DNA from: Asanoa ferruginea
GTDB lineage: Bacteria > Actinomycetota > Actinomycetes > Mycobacteriales > Micromonosporaceae
DNA: 64,000 bases
Assembly: GCF_003387075.1 (NCBI RefSeq)
Contig: NZ_QUMQ01000001.1
Location: 2,790,001 to 2,854,000 of the forward strand
Reading direction: 5' to 3'
In this document: piece after piece, positions 35,549 through 43,252 of the stretch
Layout: each line of letters opens with the position of its first letter
Position numbering within the stretch: the first letter of the stretch is position 1
Program-made: the position numbers and the translations under genes
The notes under the pieces: model-generated
What the model was told of the DNA's origin: nothing
The model's input: only the letters and a program-made list of their open reading frames with translations
Databases searched by the model: none

Positions 35549-37357
35549 GTGCGAGACCCCGCGATATCCCGCTTCGCCGCGAGCCACCTCTCCGCGACCC
35601 GGCGCGCCGACGACCTGCGCCGGCTGCGCAGCGAGCGGTTCGACGTGCTGGTCGTCGGCGGCGGCGTGACCGGTGCCGGCGCCGCCCTCGACGCCGCCGC
35701 GCGCGGCCTCAAGGTCGCCCTGATCGAGGCCCGTGACTACGCCGCCGGCACGTCCAGCCGGTCGAGCAAGCTGATCCACGGCGGCCTGCGCTACCTCGAG
35801 CAGCTCGAGTTCGGCCTGGTGCACGAGGCGCTGACCGAGCGCGGCCTGCTCTCCACCCGGCTGGCGCCACACCTCGTGCGCCCGGTGCCGATCCTGGTGC
35901 CGCTGCCGGCCGGCGGGCTGCCGCTGCGCGCGTTCCGCCGCTCCTACTACGGCCTGGGCGTCGCCACCTACGACGCGTTCGCCGGCGTGCTCGGCCACGG
36001 CCGGGGCATGCCGTTGCACCGGCACCTGACCCGCGAGGGCGCCCGGCGGCTGTTCCCGAGCCTGCGCGGCGACGTGACCACCGGCGCGATCCGCTACTTC
36101 GACGGCCAGGTCGACGACGCCCGGCTGGTCGTCACGCTGGCCCGCACCGCCGCCAGCCTGGGCGCGGCCATGGTGACCAGCGCCCGCGCGGTTGGCTTCC
36201 TGCGCCAGGCCCGCGAGGTCGTCGGCGTCCGGGTGCGCGACATGGAGGCCCGGCCCGGGGATCCCGACGCCGAGTTCGAGGTCCGGGCCCGCACCGTGAT
36301 CGCCGCCACCGGCGTGTGGAGCGACGACATGTCGCGGATGCTCGGCGACGTCGGCGTCCGCCCCGGTTTCCGGGTCCGCGCGTCCAAGGGCGTGCACCTC
36401 GTGGTCCCGCGGAGTGCGATCACCGGCGAGGCGGGGCTGATCCTGCGTACCCCCACCTCGGTGTTGTTCGTGATCCCCTGGGGTGGGCACTGGATCATCG
36501 GCACCACCGACACCGACTGGCAGCTCGACCGCTCGCACCCGGCGGCCTCGGCGCGCGACATCCAATACATCCTCGACCAGGTCAACCCCTGGCTGGCCCG
36601 GCCGCTGTCGACCGACGACATCGAGGGCGTCTACGCCGGCCTGCGCCCGCTGCTCAGCGGCGAGGCCGACGCCACCTCGAAGCTGTCCCGCGAGCACGCG
36701 GTGATCGAGCCGATGCTCGGCCTGCTGCTGGTCGCCGGCGGCAAATACACGACCTACCGGGTGATGGCCGCCGACGTGGTCGACCGCGCGGTCCGCCGGC
36801 TCGGTGGCGGTCAACCGTCGACCACCGCCCAGCTACCGCTGCTCGGCGCCGACGGCTACGCGGCCACCTGGCGCGACCGGCTCGACCTGGCCCGCCGCCG
36901 CGGTGTGCCGGCCGGCGTGGTCGAGCACCTGCTGGAGCGCTACGGCACGCTGACCAACGAGTTGCTCGCGCTGGTCGAGGCCGATCCGGCGCTGGCGGCG
37001 CCGCTGGCCGGCGCGCCGGAATACCTGGCCGCCGAGGTGGCCTACGCGGCCTACGCGGAAGGCGCCCTGCACCTCGACGACGTGCTCACCCGGCGCACCC
37101 GGATCTCGTTCGAGACCGCACACCGGGGCACCGAGTCGGCCGTGCACGCGGCCGAGGTGATGGGTGGCGTGCTCGGCTGGGACGAGGCGGTGCGCCGGCG
37201 CGAGGTCGAGCACTACCTGGCCCGGGTCGACGCCGAGCGCGAGTCGCAGCGGATGCCCGACGACGCCACCGCCGACGCGGCGCGGATGGGTGCCGCCGAC
37301 GTGCGCGGCCTGGCCGCCGACCGGGGCCTGGAGATCCCGAGCAGCGCGGCGCTTTAG
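35549..37357 (+). CDS. glpD: Glycerol-3-phosphate dehydrogenase, FAD-dependent
   Basis: A 602-residue flavoenzyme oxidising glycerol-3-phosphate to dihydroxyacetone phosphate and passing electrons to quinones. Marks: the FAD dinucleotide fold VLVVGGGVTGAGAALDAAA, GTSSRSSKLIHGGLRYLEQ (a signature of GlpD), TTDTDWQLD and VAGGKYTTYR near the C-terminus, and the C-terminal helical domain. The GTG at 35549 is 39 bp from the divergent subtilase start. Its stop overlaps the convergent oxidase stop by 4 bp (shared TTAG). Confidence 0.92.
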   Translation: MRDPAISRFAASHLSATRRADDLRRLRSERFDVLVVGGGVTGAGAALDAAARGLKVALIEARDYAAGTSSRSSKLIHGGLRYLEQLEFGLVHEALTERGLLSTRLAPHLVRPVPILVPLPAGGLPLRAFRRSYYGLGVATYDAFAGVLGHGRGMPLHRHLTREGARRLFPSLRGDVTTGAIRYFDGQVDDARLVVTLARTAASLGAAMVTSARAVGFLRQAREVVGVRVRDMEARPGDPDAEFEVRARTVIAATGVWSDDMSRMLGDVGVRPGFRVRASKGVHLVVPRSAITGEAGLILRTPTSVLFVIPWGGHWIIGTTDTDWQLDRSHPAASARDIQYILDQVNPWLARPLSTDDIEGVYAGLRPLLSGEADATSKLSREHAVIEPMLGLLLVAGGKYTTYRVMAADVVDRAVRRLGGGQPSTTAQLPLLGADGYAATWRDRLDLARRRGVPAGVVEHLLERYGTLTNELLALVEADPALAAPLAGAPEYLAAEVAYAAYAEGALHLDDVLTRRTRISFETAHRGTESAVHAAEVMGGVLGWDEAVRRREVEHYLARVDAERESQRMPDDATADAARMGAADVRGLAADRGLEIPSSAAL

Positions 37358-38748
37358 AAGATTTTGCCGGGGTTGAGCAGCCCGGCCGGGTCGAGGGCGG
37401 TCTTGATGGCCCGGTGCACGGCCATGCCGACCGGGCCGATCTCCTGCGCCAGCCAGTCCTTCTTGAGCAGGCCGACGCCGTGCTCGCCCGTGCAAGTGCC
37501 GCCCATCGCGAGGCCGAGCCGCATGATCTCGTCGAACGCGGCCCGGCCGCGCGCGACCGAGTCGGGGTCGAGCCGGTCGACCACGATGTTGGGGTGCAGG
37601 TTGCCGTCGCCGGCATGCCCGACGACGCCGATCGGCACTCCGTATTCAGCAGCGATCTTCTCGATGCCGTCGAGCATGGCCGCCAGTTCGGTCCGCGGCA
37701 CCGCGATGTCGTCGATGATGATCCCGCCGCTGCCCTCGGGGTAGGTCTCGGCGGCGAACTTCTCCATCGCCGGGTGCGCGAGCCGGCGGGCCCGCAGCAA
37801 CTCGGCGGCCTCGACCGGGTCGGTGGCCGCGAAGACCTCGAGTGCGCCGGCCGCTTCACAGACCGCCTCGAGCGCGGCCAGGTCGTCGGCCGCCCGGCTG
37901 CCGGTGTCGACGGCGGCGAGCAGCAGCGCCTTAGCGTCGGTGCGCAGGCCCATCGGGCGCAGCGCCTCGATCGCCTTCAGGTGGGTCTGGTCGAGCAACT
38001 CCAGCAGGCTCGGCGAGAAGCCGCCGGAGGAGATCGCGGCGACCGCGGCGCCGGCGGCGGCCGTGGTCGGGAACAGCGCGATCAGGGTGAGCGAGGTGTC
38101 GGCGGCGGGCCGCAGCCCGACCACCACCTCGGTGATCACGCCCAGGGTGCCCTCGGAGCCGACGAACAGCCGGGTCAGGTCATAACCAGCGACCCCTTTG
38201 GCGGTACGCCGGCCCGTGCGCAGGATCTCGCCGGAGGCCAGCACGACCTCGAGGCCGAGCACGTATTCGGCGGTCACGCCGTATTTGACACAGCACATGC
38301 CGCCCGCGTTGGTGGCCACGTTGCCGCCGATCGTCGACGACTCCCACGAGCCCGGATCGGGCGGGTAGCGCAGCCCGGCCTTCGCGGCGGCGCCGGCCAG
38401 GGTCGCGTTGACCACGCCCGGCTGCACGACGGCGTAGCGGTTGACCGGGTCGATCTCGACGATCCGGTCCATCGCGACCGTGGAGAGCACCACCGCGCCG
38501 TCGATCGCGTTGGCGGCGCCGGCCAGGCCCGTGCGGGCGCCCTGCGGCACGACCGGAACGCCGGCCCGGGCCGCGGCCCTGACCACGTCGACGACCTCGG
38601 CGGTTGTCCGCGGGCGGACCACCACGGCGGGTGTGCCGAACGGCACCAGGTCGGCCTCGTCGCGCTGGTGCCCGCGAAGCAGGTCGGGGTCGGTCAGCAC
38701 CGCGCCGTCCGGCAACGCCGCGCGCAACTCCGTCACCAGATCAGCCAT
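37354..38748 (-). CDS. FAD-binding oxidase, glycolate/D-lactate dehydrogenase type (GlcD-like)
   Basis: A 464-residue flavoprotein of the VAO/PCMH family. PQGARTGLAGAANAIDGAVVLS and GGNVATNAGGMCCVKYGV are the FAD-binding loops, and GHAGDGNLHPNI and CTGEHGVGLLKKDWL are the C-terminal catalytic motifs of GlcD/LldD-type dehydrogenases. It probably oxidises a 2-hydroxy acid. The ATG at 38748 starts at the family N-terminus. It is convergent with glpD; both feed small hydroxylated C3/C2 compounds into respiration. Confidence 0.88.
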   Translation of the reverse strand: MADLVTELRAALPDGAVLTDPDLLRGHQRDEADLVPFGTPAVVVRPRTTAEVVDVVRAAARAGVPVVPQGARTGLAGAANAIDGAVVLSTVAMDRIVEIDPVNRYAVVQPGVVNATLAGAAAKAGLRYPPDPGSWESSTIGGNVATNAGGMCCVKYGVTAEYVLGLEVVLASGEILRTGRRTAKGVAGYDLTRLFVGSEGTLGVITEVVVGLRPAADTSLTLIALFPTTAAAGAAVAAISSGGFSPSLLELLDQTHLKAIEALRPMGLRTDAKALLLAAVDTGSRAADDLAALEAVCEAAGALEVFAATDPVEAAELLRARRLAHPAMEKFAAETYPEGSGGIIIDDIAVPRTELAAMLDGIEKIAAEYGVPIGVVGHAGDGNLHPNIVVDRLDPDSVARGRAAFDEIMRLGLAMGGTCTGEHGVGLLKKDWLAQEIGPVGMAVHRAIKTALDPAGLLNPGKIF

Positions 38749-38771
38749 ACCCGCGACGTTAGCCTCTCCAG

Positions 38772-39056
38772 GTGGTCTACCTCGATCCCCCGGCCTGGCC
38801 TTCGCGAGGGCGACTCTGGTCACACCTGGTCAGTGACGTCTCCTATGCCGAACTGCACGCGTTCGCCGAAATGCTCGGTTCGCCCCGGCGGGCGTTCGAC
38901 CGGGACCACTACGACGTGCCCGCCGACCGCTTCGCGATGGCGGTGTGGCTGGGCGCGACAGTGGTGCCGAGTCGGGAGATCGTGCGGGTGTTGCGGGAGT
39001 CCGGTCTGCGCCGGCCCAAGCACCTCAATGGTCCAGGGCGCCCAGCTCACGGATGA
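38772..39056 (+). CDS. DUF4031 protein
   Basis: A 94-residue protein beginning MVYLDPPAWPSRGRLWSHLVSD and continuing LHAFAEMLGSPRRAFDRDHYDVPADR, matching the small DUF4031 family found widely in actinobacteria. Function unknown; conserved His/Asp residues (SHLVSD, DRDHYD) hint at a metal or catalytic site. Its start is 23 bp from the divergent GlcD-like gene and its end overlaps the convergent HD-type gene by 32 bp. Confidence 0.78.
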   Translation: MVYLDPPAWPSRGRLWSHLVSDVSYAELHAFAEMLGSPRRAFDRDHYDVPADRFAMAVWLGATVVPSREIVRVLRESGLRRPKHLNGPGRPAHG

Positions 39057-39666
39057 GGTTGCCGCGGGCGGGCTCGGTCCAGCGCTCGGCCAGGTCGGGC
39101 AGCCGGTAGAGGGCCGGCAGTTCGAGCAGGTGGCGCAGGATCGTGGCGCGGCCGGCGCGGAACTCGGCGTCGGGGACGAACTCGTACTCCCGGCGGACGG
39201 CCGCGGCGTAGGCGTCGTAGGCGGCCGGCGGGCTGGCCAGCACGGCGAGGTCGGCGTCGCAGAGCAGCGCGCCGTCGGGGTCGTCGGCCTGCGCGGCGTG
39301 ACCGGCGGTGAGCAGCACGAGCCGGCGTACGCCGTCGATCGCCGTCGTGGGAACACCCAGAGTGACCAGCGAACCCACCGCCAGCTCAGCGGAGGCCCGC
39401 TCGTTTCCGTCACCGGGCGTGTGCGGATCGTAGACGGCGTCGTGGAACCAGGCGGCCAGCCGGACCAGGTCGGGCTGCTCGGCCGCCGCTTCCTCCTCAT
39501 CCACAATGGAGAGAACCGTGGCCAGGTGCTCCAGCGTGTGGTAGTGCCGGTGCGGCTCGGCCCAGCGGGCCAGCAGCGCCGAGCCCTCGGCGGCGATGGC
39601 GTGGTTGTCGGCGGTCGCGCCGGCGCCCTGGACAGCCGCGCGCCAGGCGTCGGCGAGATCTCTCAC
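39025..39666 (-). CDS. HD-domain-like phosphohydrolase
   Basis: A 213-residue helical protein with HYHTLEHLATVL, AAWFHDAVYDP and CDADLAVL, together the His-His-Asp-Asp metal-binding pattern of HD-type phosphohydrolases; it resembles predicted metal-dependent hydrolases of the YP_ HD superfamily seen in actinomycetes. The GTG at 39666 starts 33 bp from the divergent prsW-type gene. Substrate unknown, likely a nucleotide or phosphoester. Confidence 0.75.
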   Translation of the reverse strand: MRDLADAWRAAVQGAGATADNHAIAAEGSALLARWAEPHRHYHTLEHLATVLSIVDEEEAAAEQPDLVRLAAWFHDAVYDPHTPGDGNERASAELAVGSLVTLGVPTTAIDGVRRLVLLTAGHAAQADDPDGALLCDADLAVLASPPAAYDAYAAAVRREYEFVPDAEFRAGRATILRHLLELPALYRLPDLAERWTEPARGNLIRELGALDH

Positions 39667-39699
39667 GCCATCATTCTGGTCCGTCGCTAGGCTGTTCGC

Positions 39700-41064
39700 A
39701 TGACCTTGCCCCTGCACCCCGCCGTGCCCGAGGAGCGGGGGCGGGGCTGGCGGGTGCTGGTGCTGCTCGGCGTCATCGTGGTGATCGCGCTCTGCGCCAT
39801 CACGATGTCGATCGTGCTCGGCTGGAACATCGGCGTCCAGGCCACGGTGATCGGCCTCGCGGCGGCGATCCTGCCGGTCCCGGTGCTGGTCGCCTGCTTC
39901 CTCTGGCTCGACCGCTATGAGCCGGAGCCGGCCCGGCTGCTGGCGGTCGCGTTCACCTGGGGTGCGTTCGTCGCGACGCTGGTCGCCTACGGGGTCAACA
40001 CCGGCGCGGTGCACGTCTTCGCCAACCTCGGCCTGCCCGACAGCCTGGTGGCGGTGGTGGTCGCGCCGTTCATCGAGGAGACGATGAAGGCGCTCGGCCC
40101 GGCGCTGATCCTGGTGCTGTTCCGCCGGGAGTTCTCCGGCATCACCGACGGCATCGTCTACTGCGGGCTCTCGGCGGTCGGCTTCGCGATGGTGGAGAAC
40201 ATCCTCTACCTCGGCGGCCACGGTTACGCCGCGGGCGCGGAGCGTTACGGCCCGGCGGCCGGCGCGCAGATGCTGATCCTGACCTTCATCATCCGGATCT
40301 TCCTGACCGGTTTCGCCCATCCGCTGTTCACCTCGATGACCGGCATCGGGCTGGGCATCGCGGCCCGCTCGGCCGACCGCTGGGTGCGGGTCTGCGCCCC
40401 GTTGGCCGGCCTGATGGTCGCGATGATGCTGCACGGCACCTGGAACCTGGTGCCGACGCTGGCTCAGGCGACCGGCGAAGGGCTGATCCTGCTCTACGGC
40501 TACATCGCGCTGATGGTGCCGGTGTTCTTCGGCGTGGTCGGCCTGACCATCTGGCTGCGCGGCTGGGAGGGGCGACTCACCGAGCGGGCCCTCCCGGTGT
40601 ACGTGCAAGCCGGCTGGCTCAGCCCGCCCGAGGTGGCCTCGCTCGGCTCGCTGGCCCGCCGGCACTCGGCCCGGCAGTGGGCCCGCCGGGTGGCCGGCCC
40701 GCCCGGGCTCACCGCGATGCGCGGGTTCCAGTTCGCGGCGACCCGGCTCGCGCTGCTGCGCGACGGCCTTCAGCGCGGCCTCGACAGCCGGCCCGCCGAC
40801 CGGGCCCGCGCCGAGCGCGACGAGCAGCGGTTGCTGTCCGAGATCTCGATGTATCGGCAGGCGTTCGTCGGTCGCGACCCGCAGGTGCCGCCGGCCGTCT
40901 GGGACGGCAACAGCTACCACGTGATGTTTCCCGACGGGGTGCAGCGCCCACTGGCGGCGCCCGACGACCCGGTGGTGCCGATCCCGGTGGTGCTAGCGCC
41001 GCCGGTGCCCCGCTACTACGGGCCGCCGATGCCTTACAGCGGCCCGCCGTCGCCCTACAGGTAG
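39700..41064 (+). CDS. PrsW-family intramembrane metalloprotease
   Basis: A 454-residue protein with about eight hydrophobic segments. The family motifs are APFIEETMKAL (EExxK), VGFAMVENILYLGG and the final HGTWN histidine, set within membrane helices as in PrsW. Family members cut anti-sigma factors or other membrane proteins. An unusual 150-residue soluble C-terminus follows and ends Pro/Tyr-rich (PPMPYSGPPSPYR). It overlaps the convergent GroES-like gene by 10 bp. The target is not known; no anti-sigma gene is adjacent. Confidence 0.85.
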   Translation: MTLPLHPAVPEERGRGWRVLVLLGVIVVIALCAITMSIVLGWNIGVQATVIGLAAAILPVPVLVACFLWLDRYEPEPARLLAVAFTWGAFVATLVAYGVNTGAVHVFANLGLPDSLVAVVVAPFIEETMKALGPALILVLFRREFSGITDGIVYCGLSAVGFAMVENILYLGGHGYAAGAERYGPAAGAQMLILTFIIRIFLTGFAHPLFTSMTGIGLGIAARSADRWVRVCAPLAGLMVAMMLHGTWNLVPTLAQATGEGLILLYGYIALMVPVFFGVVGLTIWLRGWEGRLTERALPVYVQAGWLSPPEVASLGSLARRHSARQWARRVAGPPGLTAMRGFQFAATRLALLRDGLQRGLDSRPADRARAERDEQRLLSEISMYRQAFVGRDPQVPPAVWDGNSYHVMFPDGVQRPLAAPDDPVVPIPVVLAPPVPRYYGPPMPYSGPPSPYR

Positions 41065-41387
41065 AGGCCGGTTCCGTCGTTCTCCACCCGCTGCGCGGCG
41101 ACGGCGTGCACGTCGCGCTCGCGGAGCAGCACGTATTGCCGGCCGTGCAACTCGACCTCGGAGCGGTCGTCGGGGTCGAAGAGCACCCGGTCACCGGTCA
41201 CGATCGAACGCACGTGTGGGCCGACGCCCACCGCGGTCGCCCACGCCAGCCGGCGGCCCATCGACGCGGTGGCCGGGATCACGATGCCGGCGGTGGACCG
41301 GCGCTCGCCCTCGGCGCCGTCGATCTTGACCAGGACGCGGTCGTGTAGCAGCCGGATGGGCAGCTTCTCGGTATCGGAGTCGGCCAT
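41055..41387 (-). CDS. Divergent GroES-like co-chaperonin
   Basis: A 110-residue protein with a GroES core: LPIRLLHDRVLVKID at the start, the mobile-loop region GERRSTAGIVIPATA, VTGDRVLFDPDD and LHGRQYVLLRERDVHAV. Compared with normal GroES it lacks the usual IPLDVKEGD stretch in the middle, and carries N- and C-terminal additions. ATG at 41387; a GTG lies directly before it. It is not linked to groEL at 30335-31954. It may be a specialised co-chaperonin; the main groES is probably elsewhere. Confidence 0.8.
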   Translation of the reverse strand: MADSDTEKLPIRLLHDRVLVKIDGAEGERRSTAGIVIPATASMGRRLAWATAVGVGPHVRSIVTGDRVLFDPDDRSEVELHGRQYVLLRERDVHAVAAQRVENDGTGLYL

Positions 41388-41501
41388 CACGCGGGGAACG
41401 CTACCCCGCGCAAAGTCCGGGACGACTCCGGGTCGGATGGGCTAAAGGCGTCCTCGGGTTCCGGCTACCGTGGGAGGGCCATTCACAGGTCAGGGGGAGT
41501 C

Positions 41502-42776
41502 TTGGGCCGGTTCCAGCAGGTGCGGGCGAGCCTGCGGCGCGCCTACCGGGCGGGCCGCGTCTCTGTCCGGGCGGCCCGCGTGGCGAGGGCCGAGCCCGCC
41601 CTTCAGGGCGGTGAGCACTTCCAGCCGGTGCTGCCCGACGCCGAGCCGGCGCCGACCCCGGTGCCGGTGCACCCGTCGACGACCAGCCGCGACGACGCCG
41701 ACGTGCCCTACAGCCTGCGCATCTCGGCCGCCTGGTCGTGGCGCCTGCTGGTGCTGGCCATCGCCGTCTACGGCGTGGTCCGGGTGATCGGGATCCTGCG
41801 CTTCGTGATGATCCCGCTGGCCATCGCGCTCCTGCTGACCGCCTTCCTGTCGCCGGCCGTGGGCTGGTTACTGCGGGCCCGGTTCCACCGCACGTTCGCC
41901 GTGGTCGTGGTGATGGTCTGCGGCCTGGCGGCGGTGGCGGGCACGCTGACCCTGGTGGTCAACGAGTTCGTCTCGGGCGCGCCCCAGCTCAGCAACGACG
42001 CCGCCAAGGGCGTCCGGCAGATCCAGGACTGGCTGCGCACCGGCCCGCTGCACCTGAGCGACGCGCAGCTCAACCGCTATATCGACGAGGCACAGTCGTG
42101 GATCACCGACAACTCGTCGCGGTTCACCAGCGGCGCCCTCGCGACGGCGGCCACGGTGGCCGAGGTGCTGACCGGCGCCGTGCTGGTGCTCTTCTCGACC
42201 TTCTTCTTCCTGCGCGACGGCCGCAAGATCTGGCGGTTCATCGTGCGGCTGTTCCCGATCGGCGCCCGCTGGCGCATCGACGACGCCGGCCAGGCGTCGT
42301 GGTCGGCGCTGGGCAACTACGTGCGGGCGACGGTGCTGGTCGCGTTCATCGACGCCCTGGGCATCGGGATCGCCCTGGTGATCTTCCGAATACCGTTCTC
42401 GTTCGCGCTGGCGGCCCTGGTGTTCCTCGGCGCGTTCATCCCGATCGTCGGTGCCACCCTGTCGGGCGCCGTGGCGGTGCTGGTCGCCCTGGTCGCACAG
42501 GGCCCGATCGTCGCACTGATCATCCTGGGCGCCGTGATCGGCGTGCAACAGCTCGAAGGACACGTGCTCCAGCCACTGATCATGGGCCGGGCCGTCGCGC
42601 TGCACCCGCTGGCGATCATCGTCAGCATCGCGTCCGGAGTGATAATCGCCGGCATCGTTGGCGCGCTGGTCGCGGTGCCGCTGATCGCCGTGCTCAACAC
42701 CGCCGTCCGCCGCCTCAACAAACGCCGCCCGCCAAGCATCCCGCCGGGCGTCGAGGTCGTCAGCACCCGCCAGTAG
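41502..42776 (+). CDS. AI-2E-family transporter-like membrane protein
   Basis: A 424-residue protein of the AI-2E (PF01594) family with a soluble 75-residue N-terminus. About seven membrane segments follow, including FVMIPLAIALLLTAFLSPAV and the conserved C-terminal region with GVQQLEGHVLQPLIMGRAV. The TTG at 41502 is supported by AGGGGGAG 3-8 nt upstream. Members of this family transport sodium, signalling molecules or act in lipid translocation; the cargo here is unknown. A run of 58-bp tandem repeats begins just after its stop. Confidence 0.85.
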   Translation: MGRFQQVRASLRRAYRAGRVSVRAARVARAEPALQGGEHFQPVLPDAEPAPTPVPVHPSTTSRDDADVPYSLRISAAWSWRLLVLAIAVYGVVRVIGILRFVMIPLAIALLLTAFLSPAVGWLLRARFHRTFAVVVVMVCGLAAVAGTLTLVVNEFVSGAPQLSNDAAKGVRQIQDWLRTGPLHLSDAQLNRYIDEAQSWITDNSSRFTSGALATAATVAEVLTGAVLVLFSTFFFLRDGRKIWRFIVRLFPIGARWRIDDAGQASWSALGNYVRATVLVAFIDALGIGIALVIFRIPFSFALAALVFLGAFIPIVGATLSGAVAVLVALVAQGPIVALIILGAVIGVQQLEGHVLQPLIMGRAVALHPLAIIVSIASGVIIAGIVGALVAVPLIAVLNTAVRRLNKRRPPSIPPGVEVVSTRQ

Positions 42777-42782
42777 GCCCGC

Positions 42783-43230
42783 TTGCTCTGCACCCTTGTG
42801 GGAAGCGTCCGGGCGGGCAGGCCGCGGGTTGGTCTGTTCCTTGCTCTGCACCCTTGTGGGAAGCGCCCGGGCGGGCAGGCCGCGGGTTGGTCTGTTCCTT
42901 GCTCTGCATCCCTGGGGGGAAGCCTTGGGCGGGCAGGCCGCGGGTTGGTCGGTTCCTTGCTCTGCACCCCTGTGGGAAGCCATGGGCGGGCAGGCTGCGG
43001 GTTGGTCGGTTCCTTGCTCTGCACCCCTGTGGGAAGCGCCCGGGCGCGCAGGCCGCGGGTTGGTCGGTTCCTTGCTCTGCACCCCTGTGGGAAGCGCCCG
43101 GGCCCGCAGGCCGCGGGTTGGTCTGCTCCTTGCTCTGCACCCCTGTGGGAAGCGCCCGGGCCCGCAGGCCGCAGGCTGGTGTGCTCCTTGCTCTGCACCC
43201 CTGTGGGAAGCACGCGGGCGGGCACGCCGC
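42783..43230. repeat. 58-bp tandem repeat array, about 7.5 copies
   Basis: Units begin TTGCTCTGCACCC at 42783, 42841, 42899, 42957, 43014, 43072, 43130 and 43188; spacing is 58 bp except one 57-bp unit, and the last copy is partial. Each carries GTGGGAAGC, GGGCAGGCCGCGGGTTGGT. The copies differ at only a few positions. The period is not a multiple of three and no terminator-like tail is present, so it is non-coding. It fills the gap between the convergent AI-2E-type and DinG-type genes. Confidence 0.95.
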
Positions 43231-43252
43231 GGTGGGCGGCGTCCCGCGGTGG

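Noticed and set aside
42783..43230. Regular repeats resembling a CRISPR array
   Set aside because: The full 58-bp unit repeats with no unique spacers, and no cas genes are present. It is a tandem minisatellite.
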